From contig NZ_WXZL01000005.1 of NCBI RefSeq assembly GCF_009982895.1, forward strand, positions 153,073 through 217,072: DNA of 64,000 nucleotides. The letters are read 5' to 3'. Below are positions 17,978 through 29,387 of this stretch, piece by piece; the first letter of the stretch is position 1; each line of letters starts with the position of its first letter. The position numbers and the translations under genes were made by a program. The notes beneath the pieces were generated by a model. The model was not told the origin of the DNA. It saw only the letters and a list, made by a program, of their open reading frames with translations, and did not search any database. Source of the stretch: Deinococcus alpinitundrae (GTDB taxonomy: Bacteria; Deinococcota; Deinococci; Deinococcales; Deinococcaceae).

Positions 17978-18883
17978 TCAATGCTCGGCGACGGCTGTTG
18001 CGAGGGCGTCCGGGCTACGGCCCAGTTGCTCCAGGCTGACCTGCCACAGCCGGTCTTGCAGGGCGTGGTCGCGGGTGACAGGTCTGGGCTCCACGAATTT
18101 GGTCTTGTCGAAAAACCTGCCGCTGACGCCCTCCACTTCCGCTGAGGTCGCCATGTAGAGCGAGGGCAAGGCACCCACTTCGGGAGACTTTTTGAGTGGA
18201 CTCAGCAGTGACGAGAGCAGCTTTTGCATGCCTTTGGCGTCACTGCCCAGCCCGGTATCCACGATCCCCGGATTGACGGCGTTGACGGTAACACCCGTCC
18301 CAGCCAGGCGGCGGGCCAGCTCGTAGGTAAACAGGTGATTCGCCAGCTTGGAATGCACGTAAGCCCTGAAGCGGTTGAAGTTCTTCTCTGCGCTGAGGTC
18401 TTCAAAATTGATTGCCCCGGCATACAGCCCCGACGCCACATTGACCACGCGGGCGGGGGCGCTCTCCCTGAGGAGCGGCAGCAAACTGAGCGTCAGTTGA
18501 ACATAGGCCAGATGATTGAGTGCCCAGGTGCGTTCAAGACCTTCGGGCATCAGTTGCCGCGTCTCGAAAGTGCCGCCCGCATTGTTGACCAGAATATCCA
18601 GGCGACTCCGGGTGCGAATGAACGCTCCCGCCAGGGCGCGCACTTCGGTGGGCCGCAGAAAGTCGGCCAGCAGATACGAAACGTCACTGCTCCCCGACTG
18701 GCGCTGAATGAACTCCACGGCTTCCTCGGCACGTGCTTGGCTGCGGCCCGTAATCACGACGCCCGCACCCAGGCGGGCCAGTCCGGCAGCGGTGGCGCGG
18801 CCAATCCCGAAGGTGCCGCCGGTGACGAGAGCCGTTTTGCCGCGTAAATGGGGCGAATTAGATAAGGTGGGTATGGTCGTCAT
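17978..18883 (-). CDS. Short-chain dehydrogenase/reductase (retinol-dehydrogenase-like)
   Basis: 301 residues from the ATG at 18883, preceded by AGGAG; the upstream in-frame start at 18949 lies in the control region. TALVTGGTFGIGRATAAGLA is the cofactor loop, LDILVNNAGGTFETRQ the NAG motif, VNVASGLYAGAINFEDL the catalytic Ser strand, and YVHSKLANHLFTYELARRL the Tyr-x-x-x-Lys helix. Long SDRs of this shape are close to RDH/protochlorophyllide-reductase relatives. Divergent from the second HxlR gene. Confidence 0.87.
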   Translation of the reverse strand: MTTIPTLSNSPHLRGKTALVTGGTFGIGRATAAGLARLGAGVVITGRSQARAEEAVEFIQRQSGSSDVSYLLADFLRPTEVRALAGAFIRTRSRLDILVNNAGGTFETRQLMPEGLERTWALNHLAYVQLTLSLLPLLRESAPARVVNVASGLYAGAINFEDLSAEKNFNRFRAYVHSKLANHLFTYELARRLAGTGVTVNAVNPGIVDTGLGSDAKGMQKLLSSLLSPLKKSPEVGALPSLYMATSAEVEGVSGRFFDKTKFVEPRPVTRDHALQDRLWQVSLEQLGRSPDALATAVAEH

Positions 18884-18889
18884 CTCGGC

Positions 18890-18919
18890 TCCTAGGTGGT
18901 TCCTGTTTGTTCCTAGGTG
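18890..18919. promoter_or_regulatory. Candidate HxlR operator: two TCCTAGGTG repeats 21 bp apart
   Basis: TCCTAGGTG at 18890-18898 and 18911-18919 are identical direct repeats two helical turns apart, in the 78-bp gap between the divergent SDR and HxlR genes. The left copy adjoins the SDR ribosome site and the right copy ends beside a TATGAT at 18923-18928 that fits an hxlR -10. Occupancy would block both genes (inference). Confidence 0.5.
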
Positions 18920-18961
18920 CAGTATGATACCCGCCAGGATTGGCCACAAGGAGGCACACCG

Positions 18962-19423
18962 ATGTCACTCCCCCTCACCGACAAATCACAGCCAGACCAC
19001 CCAGCGCTAGGCAGTTCGCCTTGCGTGGGCGAAACCACGCCGGGTTGCCTTAAGGGCAAATTGGAAGTCCGCGAGGTACTCAGCCGCGTTGGCGACAAAT
19101 GGAGCTTGTGCGTGGTGGGCAACCTGTACAGCGGCTCAGTACGGTTCAACGAACTCAAGCGGCGCATTCCGGGCGTCTCCCAGCGGATGCTGACTCTGAC
19201 CTTGCGCGGCTTGGAGCGTGACGGATTGGTCAAACGAACCGTGTACCCGACCAATCCGCCCAGCGTGGAGTACGCCCTCACCGAGATGGGCCGCACACTG
19301 ATTGAGCCGGTGCGGGCGCTGATCAACTGGTCGGAGGCCAACGTCAGCCAAATTGAAGGCGCAAGGCAGCGCTTTGATAGTCAGGAAGGCGTGGGGACAG
19401 AACCAAAAAACCCAGCCATTTGA
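18962..19423 (+). CDS. HxlR-family winged-helix regulator (second pair)
   Basis: 153 residues from the ATG at 18962 with AAGGAGG upstream. VLSRVGDKWSLCVVGNLYSG, VRFNELKRRIPGVSQRMLTL and RGLERDGLVKRTVYPTNPPS then VEYALTEMGRTL are the HxlR core. Three cysteines lie in the first half (SSPCVGE, PGCLKG, SLCVVG); in YodB/QorR relatives an N-terminal cysteine senses quinones or electrophiles, so redox sensing is plausible here but not in the first HxlR. Divergent from an SDR gene. Confidence 0.9.
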   Translation: MSLPLTDKSQPDHPALGSSPCVGETTPGCLKGKLEVREVLSRVGDKWSLCVVGNLYSGSVRFNELKRRIPGVSQRMLTLTLRGLERDGLVKRTVYPTNPPSVEYALTEMGRTLIEPVRALINWSEANVSQIEGARQRFDSQEGVGTEPKNPAI

Positions 19424-19434
19424 GTGCGGCTGGG
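19405..19434 (-). terminator. Rho-independent terminator after the 74-residue gene
   Basis: CCCAGCC (19411-19417) pairs with GGCTGGG (19428-19434). On the minus strand the stem is followed by six T (19405-19410). It also overlaps the end of the plus-strand hxlR gene. Confidence 0.65.
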
Positions 19435-19461
19435 CCCAAAACCAACTGCTTTGATGGGTGC

Positions 19462-19686
19462 TTACTTGCGCCCGCTGCCCTCGGTATTGCTCGCCGCACT
19501 GCTGAGGTCCGCACCCTGACCCGGCACTTCGTCACGGCCTCCCTCGGCGGGTTCGGCGCGGTCGGCGGTGTCCACGCCGCCGGTGCCCTCGCCCTTGTCC
19601 TCAAAGGGAATCGGCTGGCTCTGGCCCTCGGCGGGGGAGGTGTCGCCGGGGTCGCTGCTGATGGTGGGCTTGTTGGCATCGGTCAT
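19462..19686 (-). CDS. Small acidic, probably disordered protein
   Basis: 74 residues from the ATG at 19686 (an upstream in-frame ATG at 19725 is possible). MTDANKPTISSDPGDTSPAE and the rest are rich in Asp, Glu, Gly, Ser and Pro with almost no hydrophobic residues and no domain. A CATGAT -10-like hexamer lies six bases upstream and a good terminator follows. Function not recognised. The clean gene-with-terminator layout is the reason to accept it. Confidence 0.55.
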   Translation of the reverse strand: MTDANKPTISSDPGDTSPAEGQSQPIPFEDKGEGTGGVDTADRAEPAEGGRDEVPGQGADLSSAASNTEGSGRK

Positions 19687-19762
19687 GCGCCCATCATGCG
19701 CGGCGACCGAAGCTGAAAAGTGCAAGGCAAGGTAAAGGGGGCTTGGGGGTTCTCAGCGGACC

Positions 19763-19794
19763 AGAAAGGCCGCCCCCGGCAGCGGAGACGGCCT
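19763..19794 (-). terminator. Terminator-like hairpin after tkt
   Basis: AGGCCG (19767-19772) pairs with CGGCCT (19789-19794). On the minus strand the stem is followed by TTCT. It lies 18 bp after the transketolase stop. Confidence 0.45.
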
Positions 19795-19811
19795 GGGTCG
19801 GTCGGCAGGGT

Positions 19812-21803
<1,992 letters not shown>

Positions 21804-21809
21804 AATGTC

Positions 21810-21815
21810 AGTTTA
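21810..21815 (-). promoter_or_regulatory. -10 hexamer (TAAACT) of leaderless tkt promoter
   Basis: On the minus strand TAAACT is followed by GACATT and the tkt ATG. Confidence 0.55.
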
Positions 21816-21886
21816 CCGCCGCTCACTGCCGCGGAGCAGCGCTGTCTACCTTCACCAAACGGTCAGGGCGCAGAGGAGACAGACAC

Positions 21887-21909
21887 GAAAAAACCCGCTC
21901 ACTGGCGGG
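21887..21909 (-). terminator. Rho-independent terminator (minus strand)
   Basis: CCCGC (21894-21898) pairs with GCGGG (21905-21909). Read on the minus strand the stem is followed by TTTTTT (21888-21893). It terminates transcription coming from the small secreted-protein gene to the right. Confidence 0.55.
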
Positions 21910-22013
21910 CCGCTGTTCTCGGAGAGCTGAACTTGATGTGGTAAAGAATAGCGCAGTATGCAGCCGAAGTCAAGAACCATGCACTGAGCTGCGGGCCTGG
22001 GCTGCCAAAGAGG

Positions 22014-22044
22014 ACGCCGCCCGCCGGGCTGGGGCGGGCGGCGT
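22014..22044. terminator. Very stable GC hairpin (12-bp perfect stem)
   Basis: ACGCCGCCCGCC (22014-22025) pairs perfectly with GGCGGGCGGCGT (22033-22044) around a 7-nt loop. It lies just beyond the stop of the minus-strand gene at 22056 and has no T-tract. A second, T-tailed terminator follows at 21887-21909. Confidence 0.5.
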
Positions 22045-22055
22045 TCAGACGCGGC

Positions 22056-22457
22056 TCAGCCCTGGCCCTGCGAGCATTGCAGCGGGTAGGTGTTGCCGCG
22101 CCAGATGGTGTTGCCGGTGGCCACGCCGGTATTCGGGTCGTGGCGCAAAAACCAGCGGGTGTTGTCGCCGGTGTAGGTAAAGCGCAAATCTGCTCCCGAG
22201 GCGCTGCGGTTGACCAGCTTGACCCAGGGGCCAGCGCCGTCCTTGAACCAGCCTCGCACCGCCACGCCCGACGAGGTCGAGCAGACGTTGCCGCTGCAAC
22301 TGGTCTGCGGATCGTCCACGACCTGCCAGACCATCCGGGCGGCGCGGCCATCGATAACGCAGCTCCAGTTGCCGAAATACCAGGCGTTGGCGACCTGCGA
22401 GGCGTGCGAGGTGGTGAGAATGGACAGCAGGGTCAGGGCCATCAGGGTGCGTTTCAT
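22056..22457 (-). CDS. Small secreted protein, function unknown
   Basis: 133 residues from the ATG at 22457, which has GGGAGG upstream; an in-frame upstream start at 22556 gives no signal peptide at its N-terminus. MKRTLMALTLLSILTTSHAS is a signal peptide. The mature part, NAWYFGNWSCVIDGRAARMV onward, has four cysteines (WSCV, TSCSG, NVCS, LQCS), tryptophans, and a C-terminal half with RWFLRHDPNTGVATGNTIWR. It looks like a compact disulfide-stabilised beta domain. I do not recognise the family with certainty. Followed by two hairpins. Confidence 0.75.
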   Translation of the reverse strand: MKRTLMALTLLSILTTSHASQVANAWYFGNWSCVIDGRAARMVWQVVDDPQTSCSGNVCSTSSGVAVRGWFKDGAGPWVKLVNRSASGADLRFTYTGDNTRWFLRHDPNTGVATGNTIWRGNTYPLQCSQGQG

Positions 22458-22592
22458 GGAGTGCCTCCCGAGCGCTGGAAGAAGGTGTTCCCTTCGCTCA
22501 TGCCCCGAGTGTGCGGCCCGATCAGTCCCGTTGTCTTGAGACCGGAATTGTCCCAAAGGGTAGGACTGCTGACTGGGACCAGTCTGGCCCGA

Positions 22593-23876
22593 CTACGGCA
22601 CCCGCTTCAGATCGAACTGCCACTCGAAGGACCGGTCCCAGGGAAACGAGGCGTCGGTGAGGGTGTAGGTGTTGGCGAAATGCAGGGGAAAGTCGCGCCG
22701 GGCCAGCGACAAGATGACCTGCGAGGCGTTCGGTGTGCCGAGCTGGGTTTCCGGCAGCGCCTTTCTGATCTGGGGGCGAAGCTGAGCGCTGTAAATCACG
22801 TCGTTGGTGTACTCGCGGGCCAGCAGGGCGTCCTGGCGCTCCGGGTCGGCTCCGCTCAGGTCGAGTTTGGCGTGGGCCAGGGCCGAGCCGAGGTTGTTGC
22901 CGGGCGTGCCCCAGGCCGCCAGCGCCGCCAGATTCTCGGGGCGGCGCAGGGTGGTCAAATCGGTCCACAGCGCCAGGTTGCCCTGGTTGACGGCGTTGAC
23001 ATCGACCACCGCCACCTTGCCCCCCCGCAGCAGCGCCGAGATTCGCAGGGCTGCCTTGCGGGTGTCGCCGCCGTTGTAGACGTACAGCGTCAGCGGTGCA
23101 CTCTCCCCGGCGGCGGCCAGCGTGAAGCCGGTGGCCTGGGCGTGCAGGGCCACGCTGCGCGACAAGGCGATGCCCTCGTACTTGATAACCGCACCCGCCT
23201 TGTCAGGCGCGCTGTACTCGACTTTGACGCGCGCCGGTTCGGGCGACAGGGCGCGGGCCACCAGGCTGCTGAGCACTTCGTCCGCGCCGGGGTAGACCAG
23301 CACGTTGGCGGGCGCGTCTTTGGCCAGTGCCGCGCCCTCCTGCGGCGCGGGCGAGCCGGGCAGGGCGTCGTCCCAGGTGATGTGCAGCTCCTTGAAGGTG
23401 CCGTCGGCGGCCCAGGCCAGCATCTCGCGGGCCACCGCCAGATTGCGCGCCCGGTTGGTGGCATCGGGACTTCTCGGCAGGGTGATGAAGGCGTAAATGG
23501 GCTGCTGACGGGCGGCCTTGGTCCTGAGCACCGCCAGCCGTGCCAGGGCCTCCTCTGCGCTGAGCGGCGAGGTGCGCGACTGCACCAGCCCGCCGTAAGC
23601 CAGCGCGTCGAGCGAGACGATCAGCGGCAGGCCCTGCGGCGTCGTCTGGGTGGCGAGCCAGGCTTCCAGGGCCGGGGCGTCCGCGCCGCGCGCTGCGACG
23701 CCCAGCAGCCACTGCGGAGCCAGCCGCACGTCCGGGCTGATCAGGCCCGCGATGTCGGCAGGCAGGGTGGAGGTGGCTGGGCGCGAGTCGAGCGGCAGCA
23801 GAATCTGGGCCGGGGCACTCGGAGCGCCCAGCAGGAGGGTCGCCAGGAAAGGTGTCAAAAAACGGCGGCGGATCAT
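22593..23876 (-). CDS. DUF4127 family secreted protein
   Basis: 427 residues. Signal peptide [24 protein letters not shown]. The family features [70 protein letters not shown] and [18 protein letters not shown] are all present, and the length is close to normal. The biochemical role of DUF4127 proteins is unknown; the conserved acidic and arginine residues suggest an enzyme. A TAGCGT hexamer lies six bases before the ATG. Confidence 0.88.
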   Translation of the reverse strand: MIRRRFLTPFLATLLLGAPSAPAQILLPLDSRPATSTLPADIAGLISPDVRLAPQWLLGVAARGADAPALEAWLATQTTPQGLPLIVSLDALAYGGLVQSRTSPLSAEEALARLAVLRTKAARQQPIYAFITLPRSPDATNRARNLAVAREMLAWAADGTFKELHITWDDALPGSPAPQEGAALAKDAPANVLVYPGADEVLSSLVARALSPEPARVKVEYSAPDKAGAVIKYEGIALSRSVALHAQATGFTLAAAGESAPLTLYVYNGGDTRKAALRISALLRGGKVAVVDVNAVNQGNLALWTDLTTLRRPENLAALAAWGTPGNNLGSALAHAKLDLSGADPERQDALLAREYTNDVIYSAQLRPQIRKALPETQLGTPNASQVILSLARRDFPLHFANTYTLTDASFPWDRSFEWQFDLKRVP

Positions 23877-23882
23877 CGGTCT

Positions 23883-23888
23883 ACGCTA
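23883..23888 (-). promoter_or_regulatory. -10-like hexamer (TAGCGT) before the DUF4127 gene
   Basis: On the minus strand TAGCGT is followed by AGACCG and the ATG at 23876. Confidence 0.4.
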
Positions 23889-23910
23889 GCGGGGCAAGGT
23901 GAGGAGCGGT

Positions 23911-24438
23911 TCACTCGCCCCGCCAGGTCTTCTTGAGGAGCAGGTACGGATTCACGGCCCCGCCGCTCTGGTAAACGCCGTAATGCAGGTGCGTTGGTGT
24001 GCCTGCCGCGTTGCCACTGTCGCCGACGTACCCCACCACTGTGCCCGCCTCAATCCACTCGCCGCGCTTGAGCTTGGGATAGCGCTCCAGATGGGCGTAG
24101 TAGTGCCGCGCCCCGCCCGGTCCCAGCACCATCACGGTGCGGCCCCCCAGGGTGTCGGGACCGACATTGAGCATCTCGCCGCGCGTGGTGGAGAGAACCG
24201 GCGTGTTTCTCGGCGCGAAGATGTCCACGCCCTCATGCCGCCGTCCCTGGCTGCGGGCCCCGCCCCAGGTGTCGGCAAACCTCACGCCGGGCAGTGGAAG
24301 CGGCAGACTGCCGGGCGTCGGCAGGGGAGCTGCGTGCAGCGCCGCCAAGCGCTGGGCCCGCTGCACCAGCGGCCAGACGACATAGAGGGCGGCGGCAACC
24401 AGGGCCAGCATCAGCAGCCAGCCGAAAAAACGGCGCAT
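23911..24438 (-). CDS. M23-family peptidase (LytM-like), membrane-anchored
   Basis: 175 residues. One N-terminal membrane helix ([20 protein letters not shown]) is followed by a short linker and the M23 domain. The zinc ligands are visible: His and Asp in [15 protein letters not shown] (~70), then His in [11 protein letters not shown] (~150), with [20 protein letters not shown] and [15 protein letters not shown] between. Such enzymes cleave peptidoglycan cross-bridges on the outer face of the membrane. The domain is near minimal and has no extra wall-binding module. Confidence 0.9.
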   Translation of the reverse strand: MRRFFGWLLMLALVAAALYVVWPLVQRAQRLAALHAAPLPTPGSLPLPLPGVRFADTWGGARSQGRRHEGVDIFAPRNTPVLSTTRGEMLNVGPDTLGGRTVMVLGPGGARHYYAHLERYPKLKRGEWIEAGTVVGYVGDSGNAAGTPTHLHYGVYQSGGAVNPYLLLKKTWRGE

Positions 24439-24446
24439 AGACGGTC

Positions 24447-24452
24447 AGTCTG
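24447..24452 (-). promoter_or_regulatory. -10-like hexamer (CAGACT) before the M23 gene
   Basis: On the minus strand CAGACT is followed by eight bases and the ATG at 24438. Confidence 0.35.
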
Positions 24453-24534
24453 GGGGTTGGGCGTGAGGTGGGCTTGAGGGCAGGGGAGGAAGATTACGCG
24501 GCCTGAGTCGACGCTCTGGATCGACTGGCTGGGT

Positions 24535-25797
<1,263 letters not shown>

Positions 25798-25804
25798 AGA
25801 GGGC

Positions 25805-25842
25805 AGTCTACCGGCCGGGCCCGGTGCGGCTGAACGTAGAAT
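25805..25842. promoter_or_regulatory. Compact divergent leaderless promoters
   Basis: The 51-bp gap between two divergent ATGs (25797 minus, 25849 plus) holds TAGACT on the minus strand (25805-25810) and TAGAAT on the plus strand (25837-25842). They lie seven and six bases from their start codons, so the two promoters must overlap face to face. Confidence 0.55.
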
Positions 25843-25848
25843 GGCTGC

Positions 25849-26799
25849 ATGGACGATCTGGCCGACATGGACGACTTTCAACCTCAGGACGGGGCCGAAG
25901 CCCACTTCGAGCACCTCAACGGAGCCGATCTGTATTTCGAGGTGGTCGAACCCGAGTTCGCCTCAGCAGAGCTTCAGACCCTGATCTACCTGCATGGCGG
26001 CCCCGGCTACAACAGCCTGACCTTCCGCGACCTGGTGGGTGAGCGCCTCTCGGCCTACCGGGTGATCTACCTCGACCAGCGTGGCGCGGGCCGCAGCGGG
26101 GCACTCGACGACACCGAGCAGGGCAGCGATACCCTCGACCTCGACACCCTGACTGCCGATGTGGAAGCGGTGCGCGAGTTTCTGGGCCTGGAGACGCTGA
26201 CCCCACTGGGACACGGCTTTGGGGCCTTGATCGCGCTGGAATACGCCCGGCGCTTTCCCACCCGCACCAACCGGGCCGTCGTCGTCAATCCCTGGGTGCA
26301 TTTTCCCGATCTGGCCCTCACCTTGCTGGAAGAAGCCAGTGCCCGCCGCAATGTGACGCTCGAAGACCCCAAAGCGGAGGTGACCGCCCGTACCCCCGAG
26401 GGCCAGCACCCCCAGGTGGGCGCGGCCCGCATCGAGGCGGCCTTTGCGCTGCTCAACGCCCGCGACCTGCTCAACGCCCTGCACTTCAAGGACGCGCCCA
26501 GCCGGATGCGCCTGGAATTTGCCGACGTGGAGGGCCAGCTGATGGGCGGGGCCGAGGTGCAGCAGGCCCTGGTCAACCAGGGGCTGTGGGAGTTCGAGTA
26601 CCCACCGTTTCTGAGCGAGATCCGGCGTCAGGTGTACGTGATCGCCGGAACGCACGACGCCACCAGTTATCCCGCGCAGGTGCAGTGGCTTGAAGACCTG
26701 GGAGGTGCCGACGTGACCCTGCTCGACGCCGGGCACTATCCCTGGCTCGACGACGAGGACGAATTTGTGGCGGCGCTGGAAGAAGCACTCAGCCGCTGA
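25849..26799 (+). CDS. Alpha/beta hydrolase fold protein lacking the nucleophile serine
   Basis: 316 residues. Proline-iminopeptidase-like layout: LIYLHGGPGYNSLTFRDLVG (oxyanion HGGPG, ~45), VIYLDQRGAGRSG (~72), a four-helix cap (~150-235), VIAGTHDATSYPAQVQWLED (acid Asp, ~267) and LLDAGHYPWLDDEDEFV (His, ~295). The nucleophile elbow, normally G-x-S-x-G, reads LGHGFGALIALEY: the serine is glycine (codon GGC near 26215). The Asp and His are kept. Either the enzyme is inactive and serves as a binding protein, or it uses other chemistry. Leaderless TAGAAT promoter. Confidence 0.85.
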   Translation: MDDLADMDDFQPQDGAEAHFEHLNGADLYFEVVEPEFASAELQTLIYLHGGPGYNSLTFRDLVGERLSAYRVIYLDQRGAGRSGALDDTEQGSDTLDLDTLTADVEAVREFLGLETLTPLGHGFGALIALEYARRFPTRTNRAVVVNPWVHFPDLALTLLEEASARRNVTLEDPKAEVTARTPEGQHPQVGAARIEAAFALLNARDLLNALHFKDAPSRMRLEFADVEGQLMGGAEVQQALVNQGLWEFEYPPFLSEIRRQVYVIAGTHDATSYPAQVQWLEDLGGADVTLLDAGHYPWLDDEDEFVAALEEALSR

Positions 26800-26833
26800 C
26801 GCCGGATCACCGTCTTGGTGCTCAGGGCAGGGT

Positions 26834-27634
26834 CTACGGCTCGCAGTGAACGTCCTGGCCGAAGTATTTCTTGCTCAGGGCGGCGTAGCTGCCGTCGGCC
26901 AGCATCTTCTTGAGGACGATGTTGAAAGGACCCAGCACCTCGTTGTTGTCGGCCTGCGCCGCGCCGCCGTCCCGGTCCATCACCAGGGTGATGTCCTGCG
27001 ACCACAGCAGCGGGCTGACCTGAATGACCTTCGCGCCCGCCTTCTTGAACATCTTGAGGGCGGCGTAGCGGTCCATGACCAGGGCGTCCATCGTTCCGGT
27101 CAGAAACGCCAGCAGGGCCTGGTCGTCGTTGGCGAAGACGTTGACCTGCTTGTTAAACGAGAGGTTGCGGACATAGTAGAAATAACTGCTGCCGCTCACC
27201 ACGGCGATGCGCTTGCCTTTCAGCTCGTTTTCGTAGGTGGGACCGCCGGGCCGGGCCAGAATCACGCCGCCGCCGCAGGCCAGCGGCTTGCTGAGGCTCA
27301 CGTCGCTCAGCGGCTGCGGCAACTGGCTGTCGATGACCGCGTCGTAGCTGCCCGAGCGCAGACCGTCCATCAGGGACTGGGGCGTGGCGACCTTGCGCCA
27401 GGTGAGGGTGTTGACCTTCATCTGTTTGCCGATGAGGCTCAGCAGTTCGGTGGCGAAGCCCTCGAAGGCGGCTCCGTTCTGGTTGATCAGGGGCGGCTGT
27501 GCTGTGCTGAAGGCCAGCCTGAACTGACCCTGGCCCTGAAACTTGGCCAGGCCAGCGGCATGCACCGGACTGGGCAGTGTGGCTGCCGCGCCGAGCAGGG
27601 CGAGACGAACGAGAAGAGTGCGGAATCGTAACAA
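26834..27634 (-). CDS. Amino-acid ABC transporter substrate-binding protein (family 3)
   Basis: 266 residues from a TTG at 27634 preceded by TGGAGG seven bases away; this places the signal peptide LLRFRTLLVRLALLGAAATL...PVHA at the N-terminus. The in-frame ATG at 27706 would bury it. The mature part has FRLAFSTAQPPLINQNGAAF, EGFATELLSLIGKQMKVNTL, LRSGSYDAVIDSQLPQPLSD and KRIAVVSGSSYFYYVRNLSF, all SBP family 3 features. No permease or ATPase is adjacent, so it is an orphan binding protein or receptor. Confidence 0.88.
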   Translation of the reverse strand: MLRFRTLLVRLALLGAAATLPSPVHAAGLAKFQGQGQFRLAFSTAQPPLINQNGAAFEGFATELLSLIGKQMKVNTLTWRKVATPQSLMDGLRSGSYDAVIDSQLPQPLSDVSLSKPLACGGGVILARPGGPTYENELKGKRIAVVSGSSYFYYVRNLSFNKQVNVFANDDQALLAFLTGTMDALVMDRYAALKMFKKAGAKVIQVSPLLWSQDITLVMDRDGGAAQADNNEVLGPFNIVLKKMLADGSYAALSKKYFGQDVHCEP

Positions 27635-27841
27635 GGCTGGGCCTCCAGAATGGGCTGTTCCCGTTTCCAGACAGCACACCGACCCTGGATGAAGCGCCGA
27701 CTTCACGCTCTTCAGACCGGGTGCCGTTCTGGAACTGAGATTGCCTCAATCTGTAACGCCGACTCTTGACAAACTCTGACAATTTGTCTTAGTGACCTCA
27801 GGTGCCCATTTCGCAGATCAGACGACCGGCAGTACGATTCC

Positions 27842-28942
27842 TCACATGTTGTGCAGCACGTTCATGATGTCGCCGTCCTTCATGACGTACTCCTTGCCCT
27901 CGGTGCGCACCCAACCTTTGCTCTTGGCCGCCGCCCAGCCTCCGGCCTCCACCATCTTCTGCCACTCGATGACCTCGGCCCGGATGAAGCCGCGCTCCAG
28001 ATCCGAGTGGATTTCGCCAGCGGCCTCGGGGGCCTTCTCGCCGTTGCGAATGGTCCAGGCGCGCACTTCCTTCTCGCCCGAGGTGATGAAAGTGATCAGG
28101 CCCAGCGTGGCGTAGCCCACCTTAACCAGCTGATCGAGGCCGCTTTCCTCGACGCCCAGGTCGTGCAGAAAGGCGCGGGCGTCCTCCTCCTCCATCTCGG
28201 CCAGTTCGCCTTCGATCTGGGCGCTGATCTTGACCACGTGCGAGCCGTCACGCGCGGCGAATTCGCGCACCTGCTTGACGAGGTCGTTGTCGCCCGCCAG
28301 ATCGTCCTCACCGACGTTGGCCACGTAAATCACCGGCTTGATGGTGATCAGGCCGAAGTCCTTGGGCACTGGGCTTTGGATCTGGGCGGCGCGGGCAGGC
28401 TGACCCTCGCCCAGCACCTTGAGAATGACCTCGGCGATATCGAGCTGCTCTTTGGCCTCCTTGTCGCCGCCCTTGGCCTTTTTGGTCAGGCCCACCACCC
28501 GCTTTTCCAGGCCGGAGAGGTCGGCCAGAATCAGCTCGGTGTTGATGGTCTCGATGTCGTCGAGGGGATCGACCCGGTTGGCGACGTGAATAACGTTGCC
28601 GTCTTCGAAACAGCGCACGACGTGGGCGATGGCGTCGACCTCGCGGATGTTGGCCAGAAACTGGTTGCCCAAGCCCTCGCCCTGTGAAGCCCCTTTAACC
28701 AGCCCGGCGATGTCCACGAATTCCACGAAGGTCGGGATGATCGGCGGCACCCGCTCGCCCTTGGTAAAGACCTGGCTCAGCGCGCCCAGGCGCTCGTCCG
28801 GCACATTGACGCGGCCCACGTTCGGCTCGATGGTGGCAAACGGGTAATTGGCCGCCAGTGCTCCGGCGCGGGTAATGGCGTTGAACAAAGTTGATTTGCC
28901 GACATTGGGCAGGCCGACGATTCCGATACTTAAGCTACTCAC
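27842..28942 (-). CDS. ychF: Redox-regulated GTPase/ATPase YchF (OLA1 family)
   Basis: 366 residues from a GTG with AAGGAG ten bases upstream. Full length for the family. G1 is [20 protein letters not shown] and G3 [20 protein letters not shown]. The YchF-specific altered G4 (YVANVGEDD) gives ATP preference, and the C-terminal TGS domain has [20 protein letters not shown] and [16 protein letters not shown]. It binds ribosomes and affects stress responses. The promoter is overlaid by two DnaA-box consensus sites. Confidence 0.96.
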   Translation of the reverse strand: MSSLSIGIVGLPNVGKSTLFNAITRAGALAANYPFATIEPNVGRVNVPDERLGALSQVFTKGERVPPIIPTFVEFVDIAGLVKGASQGEGLGNQFLANIREVDAIAHVVRCFEDGNVIHVANRVDPLDDIETINTELILADLSGLEKRVVGLTKKAKGGDKEAKEQLDIAEVILKVLGEGQPARAAQIQSPVPKDFGLITIKPVIYVANVGEDDLAGDNDLVKQVREFAARDGSHVVKISAQIEGELAEMEEEDARAFLHDLGVEESGLDQLVKVGYATLGLITFITSGEKEVRAWTIRNGEKAPEAAGEIHSDLERGFIRAEVIEWQKMVEAGGWAAAKSKGWVRTEGKEYVMKDGDIMNVLHNM

Positions 28943-28984
28943 GATAACGATTCTCCTTACGCGCCCGCGAGCGCAACAGGGGAG

Positions 28985-28990
28985 AGTTTA
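28985..28990 (-). promoter_or_regulatory. -10 hexamer (TAAACT) of ychF promoter
   Basis: TAAACT on the minus strand 43 bp before the GTG gives a leadered transcript with room for the AAGGAG. The expected -35 position falls inside the near DnaA box. Confidence 0.45.
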
Positions 28991-29000
28991 GCGCATCGGA

Positions 29001-29039
29001 AAGTTATCCACAGCCTTGGGTGGGGAGTGTGGATAACTT
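29001..29039. promoter_or_regulatory. Inverted pair of exact DnaA boxes
   Basis: AAGTTATCCACA (29001-29012) is the perfect inverse complement of TGTGGATAACTT (29028-29039), with a 15-bp spacer. Each arm contains TTATCCACA, the exact consensus DnaA box. The near box covers the predicted -35 of ychF. Confidence 0.65.
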
Positions 29040-29178
29040 CCGGGGTAAACAATTTGGGGCATGCCCAGCTCGGTGGCCGCTGCGAATTGACGTGAAAAAA
29101 GATTGCTTCTGAGCGGGCTTCCCGTCTGGGTACTGCTGCAAGGTCAATGCCGCCTCATACGGAGTCCGGCTCGAATCG

Positions 29179-29197
29179 GTTCACACAACCTGTGAAC
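29179..29197. repeat. Short inverted repeat GTTCACA/TGTGAAC
   Basis: Seven-base arms around a 5-nt spacer (CAACC), in a gene-free stretch. It could be a regulator site or a small hairpin; no neighbour points to a function. Confidence 0.3.
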
Positions 29198-29387
29198 GCC
29201 GACCGAGCGGGTAGGCGTGACCAGGCGCATTCGTTGTGTCCAAGAAGCGGGCAGGCCCCATGCAGGTGCCGCTCACGACGAAATGGAGCGACACCGGAAC
29301 ACTTTCTCGGACGGTTCGGAAGTGAGTGCACTCCATATCAGACAGGCTTTGACACGACGCGCACTGAACCTGTTGCAGCCTGGCGGA

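Larger units (their letters stand above)
28943..29387. other. 445-bp intergenic region upstream of ychF
   Basis: No gene accepted. It holds the ychF promoter, the inverted DnaA boxes (29001-29039), a CATACGGAGTCCGG stretch at 29157-29170 resembling the left end of the 14865 element, and a small hairpin at 29179-29197 (GTTCACA/TGTGAAC). Confidence 0.5.

Noticed and set aside
22077..23936. 619-codon plus-strand frame
   Set aside because: Antisense to the DUF4127 and small secreted-protein genes; Gly/Arg/Gln-rich without recognisable features.
29001..29039. Chromosomal replication origin
   Set aside because: Only one pair of DnaA boxes, no A+T-rich unwinding region and no dnaA, dnaN or gyrB nearby.
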